Of a DNA stretch of 64,000 nucleotides, positions 17,614 to 26,595 are shown piece by piece. Below the pieces are notes generated by a model that had not been told where the DNA came from, searched no databases, and saw only the letters and a program-made list of their open reading frames with translations. How positions within the stretch are numbered: the first letter of the stretch is position 1; each line of letters begins with the position of its first letter. Made by a program: the position numbers and the translations under genes. Origin of the DNA: Prado023 sp963714995 (GTDB lineage Bacteria > Actinomycetota > Actinomycetes > S36-B12 > CAIYMF01); contig CAVQQP010000012.1 in assembly GCA_963714995.1 (NCBI GenBank), positions 62,001-126,000 on the forward strand, read 5' to 3'.

Positions 17614-18840
17614 TCAGGGCGACGCCGGTCGGCGGCGTCCGGCGTAGTAGCGGCCGAGGAACTCGACCCTGAGTGCGTCGAAGTCGCCGTCCTCCAGGGC
17701 GGCACGCATCCGGTCGACGAGCTCCACGAGGAAGTGCACGTTGTGGATCGTGGCCAGGGTGTGCCCGGCCATCTCGTCGGCCTTGGACAGGTGGTGCAGG
17801 TAGGCCCGCGTGTAGTTGCGGCACGTGTAGCACCCGCACTCGGCATCCAGCGGCTCGAACGCGCGCCGGTTGGCGGCGGTCACGACGTTGTACCGGCCGT
17901 CGCGCGACAGGATGGCCCCGTTGCGGGCCACCCGTGAGGGCATGACGCAGTCGAACGTGTCGGCACCGGCGGCCACGCCGGCGAACAGGTCGTCCGGCTC
18001 GCCGATGCCCAGCAGGTGCCGCGGTCGGTCCTCGGGCAGCTCCTGGCACACCCACCCGACGATCGTCTCCAGCTGGTCCTTCTCCAGGGCCCCGCCGATC
18101 CCGAAGCCGTCGAACTCCAGGCCTGCCAGGTCGCGGGAGGCCGCCCGGCGCAGGTCCTCGTACTGCGCGCCCTGGACGACCCCGAACAGCGCCTGGTACG
18201 GCCGGTGGGCGCGCTCCTCGGTCAGCTGCTGATGGGCCGCCACGCACCGGCGGGCCCACGCGGCCGTCCGCTCGACCGAACGCTCCTGGTAGCCGCGGGT
18301 GTTCATCAACGTCGTGCACTCGTCGAAGGCGAACATGATGTCCGCACCGAGCTGGTGCTGGACGCGCATGCTCGACTCCGGGGTGAACCGGTGCCGCGAG
18401 CCGTTGATGTGGGAGACGAACGACACACCCTCGTCGTCGACGTGCGCCAGCCGGTCCTTGCCCGGGGCGATCACGTCGTCGGCGGTCACGGAGTCGGCCT
18501 GCATGGCCAGGACCTTCTTGAACCCCGCGCCCAGGCTCATCACCTGGAACCCGCCGGAGTCCGTGAACGTCGGCCCGGGCCAGTTCATGAACGACCCGAG
18601 CCCGCCTGCGGCATCGACGAGGTCCGCACCGGGCTGCAGGTACAGGTGGTACGCGTTGGCCAGCACGGCCTGGGCGCCGAGGTCGCTCGCCGACTCGGGG
18701 AGCACCCCCTTGACCGTGGCCTTGGTCCCGACCGGGATGAAGGCCGGGGTGCGGATCGGACCGTGCGGGGTCGTGATGACCCCCGTACGGGCCATCCCGT
18801 GCCGGGCGCCCACCTGGAAGGTGAACGTGGCCTCGGGCAT
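17614..18840 (-). CDS. tgt: tRNA-guanine transglycosylase
   Basis: 408 residues. It exchanges guanine 34 of tRNAs with a GUN anticodon for a queuine-type base. Motifs: TFTDSGGFQVMSLG with the first catalytic Asp, ADTFDCVMPSRVARNG with the second, GIGEPDDLFAGV, and the zinc site CGCYTCRNYTRAYLHHL plus a later His. The ATG at 18840 is chosen because TTGAAT sits 7 nt upstream; an in-frame ATG at 18849 would add three residues. No queC/D/E synthesis genes are seen, so with the YhhQ transporter the window suggests salvage. Confidence 0.93.
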   Translation of the reverse strand: MPEATFTFQVGARHGMARTGVITTPHGPIRTPAFIPVGTKATVKGVLPESASDLGAQAVLANAYHLYLQPGADLVDAAGGLGSFMNWPGPTFTDSGGFQVMSLGAGFKKVLAMQADSVTADDVIAPGKDRLAHVDDEGVSFVSHINGSRHRFTPESSMRVQHQLGADIMFAFDECTTLMNTRGYQERSVERTAAWARRCVAAHQQLTEERAHRPYQALFGVVQGAQYEDLRRAASRDLAGLEFDGFGIGGALEKDQLETIVGWVCQELPEDRPRHLLGIGEPDDLFAGVAAGADTFDCVMPSRVARNGAILSRDGRYNVVTAANRRAFEPLDAECGCYTCRNYTRAYLHHLSKADEMAGHTLATIHNVHFLVELVDRMRAALEDGDFDALRVEFLGRYYAGRRRPASP

Positions 18841-18847
18841 GGGGGCC

Positions 18848-18853
18848 ATTCAA
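18848..18853 (-). promoter_or_regulatory. -10 element, leaderless start of tgt
   Basis: TTGAAT on the minus strand ends 7 nt before the ATG at 18840. It overlaps the alternative ATG at 18849, which would therefore not be transcribed. Confidence 0.3.
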
Positions 18854-18907
18854 CACCGCCACACGGTCGGGGCCGTAGGGTGAGGGGAGCCCACCAAGGA
18901 GGTCCCG

Positions 18908-19180
18908 ATGTCCAGCCCCTACGCCCAGCAGCCCGGCCTGCCCGCGGATGTGAACTCCAAGAAGATCCTGTGCGGGATCATGGGCATCCTCTTCGGCGGC
19001 CTCGGCATCCACCGGTTCATCCTCGGGGACACCTCGGGCGGCATCATCAGGATCGTCATCACGGTCCTGACCTGCGGGATCGGCTCGATCATCGGGCTCA
19101 TCGAGGGGATCATCTACCTGACCAAGTCCGATCCGGAGTTCTACCAGACCTACATGGTGGAGCGGAAGGCCTGGTTCTGA
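18908..19180 (+). CDS. TM2 domain membrane protein
   Basis: 90 residues. The core KKILCGIMGILFGGLGIHRFILGD followed by IGSIIGLIEGIIYL is the TM2 domain: two helices with a GxHRFxLG turn. The role of bacterial TM2 proteins is unclear. The ATG has a strong ribosome site, AAGGAGGTCCCG. TAGGGT about 23 nt upstream of that site could be its -10. Confidence 0.85.
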   Translation: MSSPYAQQPGLPADVNSKKILCGIMGILFGGLGIHRFILGDTSGGIIRIVITVLTCGIGSIIGLIEGIIYLTKSDPEFYQTYMVERKAWF

Positions 19181-19273
19181 CCCTGCTCGGGATGGCGCGA
19201 TGTTCACCTGACCGATGCGCGCCCGACGCCCTCGGGCCGGGGACCGGCCACCCGGCCAGTTCACGCTGGGGTC

Positions 19274-19831
19274 ATGCCGATCCCCTGGCCCACACGCACC
19301 ACCGCCACTGACCGACCCCTTGCCGGGGCCGACCTCTCCGGATTCCGCCTCGTCCGCGCCGACCTGACGGGGTCGGACCTGACCGGGACGCGCTTCGACG
19401 CCGCCAACCTGCGCCAGGCCGCGCTGGGAGGCGCACGGGCGGCGCGCGCCTCGTTCGTCGGGGCCCGCATGGTCCGCGCCGACCTCCAGGGTGCCTTCCT
19501 GCGCGGGGCCGACCTGAGCTCGGCCGACCTGTCCGGCGCCTGCCTGCGCAACGCCGACCTCACCGGCGCTGTCCTGACGGGCGCGAACATGTTCGGCGTC
19601 GACCTGCGGGATGCCGACCTCACGGGCGCCGACCTGCGCCGCGCGACCCTGGAGGCGGCCACCCTGCGCGGTGCCGTGCTGTGCGGCGCCGACCTGACGG
19701 GAGCCCGACTGGCCACCGCCGACCTGCGCGCGGTCGACTCCGACGAGGACACCCTCTGGCCCGACGGGGTCATGCGCCCCCGCGCCACGGACCCCGTGCG
19801 CATGTCGCTCTGGCGTCGCCAGGAGGCCTGA
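19274..19831 (+). CDS. pentapeptide repeat protein
   Basis: 185 residues. From residue 15 to about 155 it is a run of A(D/N)LxG-type pentapeptides (ADLSGFRLVRADLTGSDLTG and so on), which fold as a right-handed four-sided beta-helix. About 28 repeats are visible. Some family members mimic DNA and protect DNA gyrase; nothing here shows that this one does. The C-terminal 30 residues are non-repetitive (DEDTLWPDGV, MSLWRRQEA). It appears monocistronic. Confidence 0.85.
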   Translation: MPIPWPTRTTATDRPLAGADLSGFRLVRADLTGSDLTGTRFDAANLRQAALGGARAARASFVGARMVRADLQGAFLRGADLSSADLSGACLRNADLTGAVLTGANMFGVDLRDADLTGADLRRATLEAATLRGAVLCGADLTGARLATADLRAVDSDEDTLWPDGVMRPRATDPVRMSLWRRQEA

Positions 19832-19935
19832 CCGACCTGCGGGGTCCCGCCGCGACGGCATGTGGCGCCCTGCGCCGCCCGGCAGTTCCCCGGCCGACCA
19901 GCGCAAGCCCATGGCGGGATGCCACGATGGCGCCC

Positions 19936-21309
19936 ATGGCCATCGCAACGCAGAACCCCACGACCGGCGAGACCCTGACGACGTTCGAGGCGCACACCGG
20001 CGCCCAGGTCCAGGACGCCATCGCCACCGCCCACGCCACGTTCCAGACCTGGCGCACGACCTCCTTCGCCGAGCGGGCGGCGCTCATGCACCGTGCCGCC
20101 GACCTCCTCGACGAGGACAACGAGTCGATCGCGACGATCATGACCCTCGAGATGGGCAAGACGCGGAAGTCTGCCCGTGCCGAGGCAGCCAAGTGCGCCA
20201 AGGGGATGCGCTGGTACGCAGACAACGCCGAGCGGCTGCTGGCCGACGAGCCGGTGGACCCTGCAGCCGTCGGCGCCTCCCAGGCCTATGCCCGCTACGC
20301 CCCCCTGGGCGTGGTGCTGGCGGTGATGCCGTGGAACTTCCCGCTGTGGCAGGTGGTCCGGTTCGCCGCACCCGCGCTCATGGCCGGCAACGTGGGGCTG
20401 CTCAAGCACGCCTCCAACGTCCCGCAGTGCGCGGTGTACCTCGAGGACCTCTACCGGCGCGCGGGCTTCCCGCAGGGGTGCTTCACCACCCTGCTGATCG
20501 GGGCGCGCGAGGTGGAGCCCGTCCTGCGCGATCCGCGCGTGCGTGCGGCCACCCTCACCGGCTCGGAGCCCGCGGGCCAGTCGGTTGCCGCGATCTGTGG
20601 TGACGAGATCAAGAAGACCGTCATGGAGCTCGGTGGCTCGGACCCGTTCATCGTGATGCCCTCCGCCGACGTGGAGCGGGCCGCGGAGGTGGCCGTGACC
20701 GCGCGGTGCCAGAACAACGGGCAGTCCTGCATCGCCGCGAAGCGCTTCATCGTCCACACGGACGTGTACGACCAGTTCGCCCAGGCGTTCGTGGCCCGGA
20801 TGGCCGGGCTGGTCGTCGGTGACCCGATGGACGACGCGACCGATGTCGGCCCGCTGGCGACCGAGTCCGGGCGCCGCGACGTCGAGGTGATGGTCGAGGA
20901 TGCCCGGGCCAAGGGGGCGTCGATCCTGTGCGGCGGTCGGGCGGTGGACGGTCCGGGCTGGTTCTACGAGCCGACGGTCGTGGCCGACATGACCCCGGAC
21001 ATGGCCATGTACGCCGAGGAGGTGTTCGGCCCGGTTGCCGGGCTCTACCGCGTGGACTCGATCGACGAGGCCATCGCGCTGGGCAACGGGACCAACTACG
21101 GGCTGGGATCGAATGCGTGGACGACAGACCCCGACGAGCAGGCCCGGTTCATCCGCGACCTCGATGCTGGCGTCGTCACGATCAACGGGATGACGATCTC
21201 CTACAACGACCTGCCGTTCGGCGGGACGAAGCGCTCGGGCTACGGCCGGGAGCTCAGCGGCCACGGGATCCGGGAGTTCACCAACATCAAAGCGGTGTGG
21301 ATCGGGTGA
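19936..21309 (+). CDS. NAD(P)-dependent succinate-semialdehyde dehydrogenase-type aldehyde dehydrogenase
   Basis: 457 residues. Aldehyde dehydrogenase landmarks are MPWNFPLWQVVR, the catalytic Glu block KTVMELGGSDPF (about residue 230) and the catalytic Cys in QNNGQSCIAAKR (about residue 263), then EEVFGPV and FGGTKRSGYGREL. The closest match is the SSADH class, which oxidises succinate semialdehyde in GABA or related catabolism; substrate is inferred. The ATG at 19936 is preferred to 19927 because MAIATQNPTTGE matches family N-termini. Confidence 0.9.
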   Translation: MAIATQNPTTGETLTTFEAHTGAQVQDAIATAHATFQTWRTTSFAERAALMHRAADLLDEDNESIATIMTLEMGKTRKSARAEAAKCAKGMRWYADNAERLLADEPVDPAAVGASQAYARYAPLGVVLAVMPWNFPLWQVVRFAAPALMAGNVGLLKHASNVPQCAVYLEDLYRRAGFPQGCFTTLLIGAREVEPVLRDPRVRAATLTGSEPAGQSVAAICGDEIKKTVMELGGSDPFIVMPSADVERAAEVAVTARCQNNGQSCIAAKRFIVHTDVYDQFAQAFVARMAGLVVGDPMDDATDVGPLATESGRRDVEVMVEDARAKGASILCGGRAVDGPGWFYEPTVVADMTPDMAMYAEEVFGPVAGLYRVDSIDEAIALGNGTNYGLGSNAWTTDPDEQARFIRDLDAGVVTINGMTISYNDLPFGGTKRSGYGRELSGHGIREFTNIKAVWIG

Positions 21310-21444
21310 TTCCGGGCGCCTGGCAGGGCCTCGGGAAAGTTGCGCAAAGATTCTGCTGAACTTGTGCATCCGTTCGGTGGGTGCTGGGCGAAGTAGGCCA
21401 TGAGAGCTCGAAATGGTCGGGCCCCACCCCATCAGGAGAACATC

Positions 21445-22100
21445 ATGCGCAAGATCGCTGCCGGAATCGCCGCCGCATCCGCCATCGCCCTGTCCGCCGG
21501 GGCGGTCGCCCCGGCCGCCATGGCCGCCGACGATGGCACCAAGTCGCTCGCCGCCGTGCTGACCGCGACGACCCCCAAGTTCGACAAGAACTGGAACGAC
21601 TACGACATCGTGACCGCTGCCGGTGCTGGCGGTCCTCGAGGCCAAGCCGAACTCCACCGTGGGGGTCCTGACGAAGGGCGACGTCGCCCTGACCGCCTTC
21701 ATCCCCAACGACAAGGCCTTCCAGACGTCTCGCCAAGCGACCTCACGGGCACGAAGCCGAGCACTGAGGCCAAGATCTTCGCGGCCGTGGCCGGACTGGG
21801 TGGGATCGACCTGGTCGAGACCGTCCTGCTCTACCACGTCGTCCCCGGGGCGACCATCGACTCCAAGGCCGCGCTGAAGGCCGATGACGCTGTCCTGACC
21901 ACGGCCTCAGGGCGGCACGTTCCAGGTCAACGTGGTGAAGTCAGCGGCCCCGCAGATCCGCCTGAAGGATCCGGACAGCGGAACTCGCGCAACCCGCGGG
22001 TGAACGTCGTGGACATCAACAAGGGCAACATGCAGATCGCCCACGGCATCGACCGCGTGCTGCGGCCGATCGACCTCTCGCCTACCGCTCAAGAACGTGA
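21445..22100 (+). pseudogene. secreted fasciclin (FAS1) domain protein, several frame breaks
   Basis: The ATG at 21445 follows AGGAGAACATC and encodes a clear signal peptide (IAAGIAAASAIALSAGAV then APAAMA). FAS1 segments then appear in alternating frames: NDYDIVT, then LAVLEAKPNSTVGVLTKGDV and ALTAFIPNDKAFQ, then SDLTGTKPSTEAKIF and VETVLLYHVVPGATIDSKAA, then RNPRVNVVDINKGN and AHGIDRVLRPIDL. Breaks lie near 21615, 21733, 21908 and 21985. Whole, it would be an MPT70/MPT83-like surface protein of about 210 residues. The SigK-like sigma/anti-sigma pair two genes away fits its likely control. Broken gene or sequence error; the domain itself shows no decay. Confidence 0.7.
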
Positions 22101-22103
22101 TGT

Positions 22104-22124
22104 GGCCCCGGAGAGCTCCGGGCC
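22104..22124 (+). terminator. GC-rich hairpin after the fasciclin gene
   Basis: GGCCCCGGAG pairs with CTCCGGGCC through about 8 bp with one bulged C and a very short loop. It lies just beyond the likely end of the FAS1 frame. No U-tract, so terminator function is only probable. Confidence 0.3.
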
Positions 22125-22184
22125 CGTCACGATCTCCGATCGAGGCGGGGCAGGTCGTCATGCCCGCTGCGGTGACGGCGGTGC

Positions 22185-22901
22185 TCAGAGCCCGGGGCCG
22201 AACGTCCGCGGGCTCGCCAGGAACTCGCGGATCGCCTCCCGGCCGGTGCCCCGGATCTCCGGGCCGTGGGTGAAGGCCGCAGTCGTGTACTCGAGGTCAC
22301 CCAGCGTCGCCGCCGTCTCCTCGGTCAGGGCCGCGTTGGTGCAGAAGGCCAGCACCGGCCAGGTGCGCCGGGAGCGCATGTTCCAGATGGCGTCGCCGGT
22401 GATGAGCGTGCCGGATGGCTCGTGCAGCAGCGAGCAGTGCCCGGGCGTGTGGCCGGGCGTGTGGTGGACCCTCAGGGCGCTGCCCTCGAGCAGCTCCCCG
22501 TCGTCCATCGTCCGCTCGACAGGCGTGGGCTGCGCCCCTGGGGTCCGGGTGACCAGGCGCCCGAGGCGCACGCGGGAGTCACGCGGGGGAGCGGTCCCGG
22601 TCCGTACGTAGTCGGCGTCGTCGCGGTGCACGGTGATCCCGCGTCCGGTGCGCCGAGCCAGGTCCGCTGCCCCGCCGGCGTGGTCCGGGTGGGCGTGGGT
22701 CAGGACGATCGTCGTGACATCACTCGGGCCGGACCCGATCTCGGCGAGCGCCGCAAGGACCCGCGGGGGTGCGGACCTCAGCCCGGTGTCCACCAGGGTG
22801 ACCGACCCGTCCTCCGCGCGGACGAGGAAGGAGTTGATGAGGTCCCACGGAACGGTGGGGACCCGCCAGAGGCCGGGCGCGAGTGGGAGGGCGGCAGGCA
22901 T
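22185..22901 (-). CDS. metallo-beta-lactamase-fold hydrolase
   Basis: 238 residues. The di-metal site is visible as LTHAHPDHAGG (about residue 69), the His in HTPGHTPGHCSLLH (about residue 147) and the Asp in LITGDAIWN (about residue 170). This subgroup covers glyoxalase-II-like thioesterases, lactonases and others; the substrate is not evident. A leaderless-type TACGCT lies 6 nt before its ATG. It lies between the fasciclin gene and the anti-sigma gene, but its own promoter suggests separate expression. Confidence 0.85.
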   Translation of the reverse strand: MPAALPLAPGLWRVPTVPWDLINSFLVRAEDGSVTLVDTGLRSAPPRVLAALAEIGSGPSDVTTIVLTHAHPDHAGGAADLARRTGRGITVHRDDADYVRTGTAPPRDSRVRLGRLVTRTPGAQPTPVERTMDDGELLEGSALRVHHTPGHTPGHCSLLHEPSGTLITGDAIWNMRSRRTWPVLAFCTNAALTEETAATLGDLEYTTAAFTHGPEIRGTGREAIREFLASPRTFGPGL

Positions 22902-22907
22902 GCGGTC

Positions 22908-22913
22908 AGCGTA
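22908..22913 (-). promoter_or_regulatory. -10 element, leaderless start
   Basis: TACGCT on the minus strand lies 6 nt before the ATG of the metallo-hydrolase gene at 22901. Confidence 0.4.
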
Positions 22914-22947
22914 GGGCGCGACCCGTGACCGACCGACTCCGGGCTGC

Positions 22948-23735
22948 TCAGGCCTGCAGCTCGCCGCGCATCAGGGAGTTCTTGGAGTGGCTCGGATCAC
23001 CGTCGTAGCTCTCCAGGGAGATGTCCACGACCGGGTAGTCGTCGATCGACAGGCCGGGGGGAATCGTGAATGTGCCGATCGACCCGGCCGGCAGGGCGCC
23101 CAGGGCGATGAGCTTCGTGGCGTCGGCATCGAGCAGCCAGACCTCGTAGAAGCCGTCGTTGGCAGGTAGGGAGCGAGCGTCGACCCGCACCACCTCACCA
23201 TCCGCGCTGTCCAGGACTGTCGCCTCTCCAGGGGCGGTGACGGTCTCGGTGAGCGGTGCGAGAACCGCCTGGGCGACGAACTGCTCAGAGGGGTCGGCGC
23301 CGGAGCTGCCACGCTCGACCGCCGACCACACCACGGCACCACCGACGAGGGCGCCGGCCGCGGCAGCGACCGCGGCAACACCCCAGAGCGGACCGCGGCT
23401 GCGACGCCGATCCAACCGGACGACGTTGCTGTCCGGCACTCCCGTCCCAGGGTCTGCGACGGCGGTCCGGGGGCAGGCAGGTGGCGCAGGCCGGATGCGG
23501 AGTCCGACCCGTTGGGCGCGCCGGCCAAGGACAGCTCCTGGCGGATGCCTGCCCAGACCCGATCGGGGACCTCCGGCAGCTCGGCGGGGGCCTCGCGCCC
23601 CAGGGTCACGACCTCGATGAGCTCAGCGAGGTCGGTGGTGCACAGTGAGCACGAGTGCAGGTGTGCGGCTTCGTCAGCGGGGATGTCCTCACCGAGGGCA
23701 GCCAGTGCCAGGGTCGTCTCATCACAGTGCGACAT
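22948..23735 (-). CDS. RskA-like anti-sigma factor, frame broken once
   Basis: The N-terminal part has a zinc-associated anti-sigma motif HxxxCxxC in HLHSCSLCTTDL (about residue 25). In another frame the C-terminal part has one membrane segment (GVAAVAAAAGALVGGAVVW) and an RskA-type extracytoplasmic domain ending FYEVWLLDADATKLIALGAL and GLSIDDYPVVDISLE. The two parts join near 23455-23475; here one missing base (or two extra) is needed, unlike the other breaks. The whole would be about 262 residues. The ATG overlaps the sigma gene end by 14 bp and has the ribosome site GGAGGTGG. Confidence 0.75.
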
Positions 23736-24360
23736 CTTCCACCTCCATCCTTGTCCGCAGCCTTTCCAGGGACCTGCGTATGTGGCTCTTGACGGTGCCG
23801 ATCGGCATCTGCAGCCGCTCGGCGATCTGGGTATGTGTCAGGTCGTCGTAGAACGCCATCCGGACGATCCGACCTGCGGGATCGCCCAGCCGCTCGATCT
23901 CGTCGGCGACGAACATCTGCGCGGCGATGCGTTCGGTGTCTGGGGGGGCGAAGTCGAGGGCGGGCTCGACCGACTCCACCGCGGAGCGGACCTTCGCATC
24001 GCGGGTCCGGGACTCCCAGTGGTCGGCGATCCGACGTCGGGTGATCGTCATCAGCCATCCCGGCAGGGATCCGGCCTCCGGTCGGTAGGTCTCCCGACCG
24101 CGCCAGGCGTTGACGAACACGGTCTGGGTGATGTCCGCGGCGTCCTCGGCGTTTCCGGTCGAGCGCATGGCCGTGGCGTGAACGAGGCGTGACCAGCGGC
24201 GGTACGCCTCGGCGAGGGAGTCCTCCTGGCCGGAGCGGAAGCCGAGGGCGACCTCCATGTCGGTCAACTCGGACAGCATGGGGCCGATACTGCCAAACAT
24301 GGGCACCTGATGGTGCGAGCGCCCCGCAGGAAGGCGCACCGGAGGAGCCATCACGCTCAT
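23722..24360 (-). CDS. SigK-like extracytoplasmic function sigma factor
   Basis: 212 residues from the ATG at 24360, chosen for AGGAGG eight bases upstream; a GTG at 24369 and an ATG at 24300 are alternatives. Region 2 is visible as EDAADITQTVFVNAWRG then PGWLMTITRRRIADHW, and region 4 as DDLTHTQIAERLQMPIGTVK then SHIRRSLERL. This is the SigK class, held inactive by a membrane anti-sigma factor encoded next. In mycobacteria SigK drives fasciclin-domain genes mpt70 and mpt83; a fasciclin gene is also nearby here, so the regulon is probably similar (inference). Confidence 0.88.
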   Translation of the reverse strand: MSVMAPPVRLPAGRSHHQVPMFGSIGPMLSELTDMEVALGFRSGQEDSLAEAYRRWSRLVHATAMRSTGNAEDAADITQTVFVNAWRGRETYRPEAGSLPGWLMTITRRRIADHWESRTRDAKVRSAVESVEPALDFAPPDTERIAAQMFVADEIERLGDPAGRIVRMAFYDDLTHTQIAERLQMPIGTVKSHIRRSLERLRTRMEVEDVAL

Positions 24361-24449
24361 CTCGGGCACCTCCTCGGTCCGGGTAGTCCGTTGTCGCGAC
24401 CATCGTCAGGGCGCCGTCACCCATCCTTCGGCTCAGGAGGTCCATCCGG

Positions 24450-24965
24450 ATGCACCTGGCGGCAGGCAGTTCGCACGGATTGCACCGTTGGTGCCCCCAG
24501 CCGTCGCCCGACCGGGCGTCGATGGCCCGGCACGTGGACGCCGACGAGATCCTCAAGATCACCTGCGCCGCGATGGCCCACTACGAGCGGGAGTTCGTGG
24601 TCCCCTGCCCGTTCGGCAAGTACGACCAGGTCTTCGTCCCGGAGTTCAACTTCGGGGCCATGGAGAACCCGGGGGTCGTCACGTTCCGGGAGGACGCCTA
24701 CCTCTACCCCTGCCGGGCTGCTCGACCGGTACCGGCGGCGGTACGTCGAGCAGGTCCCGGACCTGTTCACCAGTCGATCTCCGGGGGAGGCCCTGACGCT
24801 CGCGCGCGGGCTGTTCCCGCCGATCGACCCGGCGACCGTGCAGGCGGCCGACGCGATGCTCGCCGCCCCGACCTGCCGACGGGGCTGCGGCGGGTGGTGC
24901 TCGAGCGCAGGGACGACGTGCAGGTCGCGCTGGCCTGCCAGGAGGTGTCCCGAACCGCAGGGTGA
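24450..24965 (+). pseudogene. remnant of an M1 aminopeptidase N (pepN)
   Basis: The first half matches the middle of PepN: HVDADEILKITCAAMAHYER, FVPEFNFGAMENPG and VVTFREDAYLY, including the substrate-binding GAMEN motif. Then, after a frame change, it jumps to C-terminal-domain-like sequence (LLDRYRRRYVEQVPDLF, ALTLARGLFPPIDPATVQAA, LRRVVLERRDDVQVALACQE). The catalytic HEXXH zinc site and hundreds of residues between and before are missing. An intact PepN has about 850 residues; this covers about 170. A true deletion relic, not one sequencing slip. Confidence 0.75.
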
Positions 24966-25000
24966 GTCGGGAATGGATCGGGCAGGTCAGGTGTTCCGTA

Positions 25001-25026
25001 GGTAGATGACGATTCAACAATCTACC
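25001..25026. promoter_or_regulatory. inverted repeat, possible operator ahead of the nitroreductase gene
   Basis: GGTAGAT at 25001-25007 and ATCTACC at 25020-25026 form a perfect 7-bp inverted repeat with a 12-nt AT-richer centre. It overlaps the possible start at 25006 and is followed by GGAGG, so it could bind a repressor near the promoter of the nitroreductase gene. Confidence 0.3.
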
Positions 25027-25720
25027 GGAGGACCTCATGACCCTCAGCCGCCAGCCACCGTGCGCGATCAGGACCAACTCGACGTCCCCGAGGACAGCGC
25101 CACCCACCTGCGCGTCGTCCCGGACCTCGCCCCCTTGGCGCTGGATGACTCCGCGGCCGACCTGCTGTTCCGTGCGGCGCACACCGCCTACCGGTTCACC
25201 GACGAGCCGGTGACCGATGCGCAGATGCGCGCCGTCCATGAGCTCGTGAAGTGGGCTCCCACGGCCATGAACGGCCAGCCCATGCGCATCACCCTGGTGC
25301 GCTCGGCGGCCGGCTCGTGAGCGGCTGATCGCCCGACTCGCCCCGGGGAACCGCGCGAAGACGGAGTCGGCCCCGCTCGTGGCGATCCTGAGCTACGACG
25401 TCGACTTCCACGACACGCTCCCCGAGGTCCTGCCGAGCGCCCCGACGGCCCGCGAACGGTTCCTCGACGAGGCGTCGCGCCACGCCTTCGGGAAGTTCAA
25501 CGGTGCCCTGCAGGCGGCGTACTTCATGATCGGGGTGCGCGCCGCGGGGTTGGCCGCCGGTCCCATGGGCGGCTTCGACAGGGCCGGCGTGGACGCGGAC
25601 TTCTTCCCCGACGGTCGGCAGCGCTCGTTCCTGGTGGTGAACATCGGGCACCCCGCTGCCGACGGGCAGTTCCCGCGCAGTCCGCGGCTGCCCTACGAGC
25701 GCGTGGTCTCGGTGGCCTGA
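25006..25720 (+). CDS. nitroreductase-family protein (RutE-like), frame broken
   Basis: N-terminal part: DDSAADLLFRAAHTAYRFTD then AVHELVKWAPTAMNGQPMRI, the FMN-binding start of the RutE/HadB-like nitroreductases (malonic semialdehyde reductase group). The C-terminal part in another frame has AKTESAPLVAILSYDVDFHD, YFMIGVRAAGLAAGPMGGFD and FLVVNIGHPAADGQFPRSPR. One extra base near 25312 (GGCTCGTGAGCGG) explains the break. The first residues are uncertain: an ATG at 25037 has the better ribosome site (GGAGGACCTC) but lies in a different frame, so a second break near 25050 is possible. Whole length about 230. Confidence 0.7.
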
Positions 25721-25746
25721 CCAGCCCAGCGGGCGGTCCGCGCCGG

Positions 25747-26530
25747 TCACAGGCCGCGCACGAGTCGGGCCGTCCACAGGTCCTCGGCCGGCCACCGCCG
25801 GGCCCAGGCGAGGTCGGCGATGCCGTAGAAGTCGGCTGCGGCCCGGCCGGGGTCGTGGTCGGCGGGGGCGTGCAGCTCGAGCAGGCGCTCGACGACGAAT
25901 CCGTGCGCACCCAGCACCGTGATCCACTCGCCGTGGCCCGGGTGGTGCTCCACGCCACCGCCCGGCCAGCGGATCTCGCGGAGCTCAGCCGGTCCGCGCA
26001 GGAGCTGCGTCGCCGGCCGGACCGCCCTCTGCGGGGACGCACATCGCTGACAGCGGGCTGTTGGTGAGGAACACCAGCCGGCCCCCGGGGCGCAGGATCC
26101 GGGCGGCTTCCGCGATCCACGCGTCGGGCGCACACCACGCCGGCGCCCCGTGCTCGCTGACGACGAGGTCGGCGCATCCTGTGGCCAGCGGCACGTGCTC
26201 GGCGTCGGCCTGGAGCAGCGCGAAGCGCACCCCGTGCTCGGCCTGCGCCGCGCGGCCGGTCGCGAGCTGGGCACCGGACTGGTCGATGGCCACCACCCGC
26301 GCACCGCGCCGGGCCAGCCACGCCGAGACGTGCGCCGTACCGCAACCGAGCTCGACGACGTCCCGGCCGGCGACGTCCCCGAGCACCCGCACCTCGGACT
26401 CGGGGGTCGCGAACAGTCCCCACACGATGTCGTCACGCCGCCACAGCCCGAGGCCGTCGGATCCGGAGAACTGGTCGTTGACCAGGTCCCACAGCGCGCG
26501 GTTGTGCAGCAGGTCCTCGCGCCGGGTCAT
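25747..26530 (-). CDS. class I SAM-dependent methyltransferase, frame broken once
   Basis: From the ATG at 26530: RREDLLHNRALWDLVNDQFS, the SAM-binding motif VVELGCGTAHVSAWLARRGA, then VVAIDQSGAQLA, the motif CADLVVSEHGAPAWC and the ILRPGGRLVFLTNSPL strand. After one extra base near 26010-26020 it continues TQLLRGPAELREIRWPGG and ends HAPADHDPGRAAADFYGIAD with the tail WARRWPAEDLW. Joined length about 260. The substrate is unknown. It is divergent from the first HPr-kinase-like gene across only 65 bp. Two more in-frame ATGs lie upstream (26539, 26542). Confidence 0.75.
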
Positions 26531-26582
26531 GGCCGACATCATCGCCGCCTGCCTGCCAGCCAGCAGGAGCGCACCGGCCCCC

Positions 26583-26588
26583 TACCCT
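26583..26588 (+). promoter_or_regulatory. -10 element, leaderless start of the HprK operon
   Basis: TACCCT lies 7 nt before the ATG at 26596, in the 65-bp gap shared with the divergent methyltransferase gene. Confidence 0.4.
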
Positions 26589-26595
26589 CGGGGAC

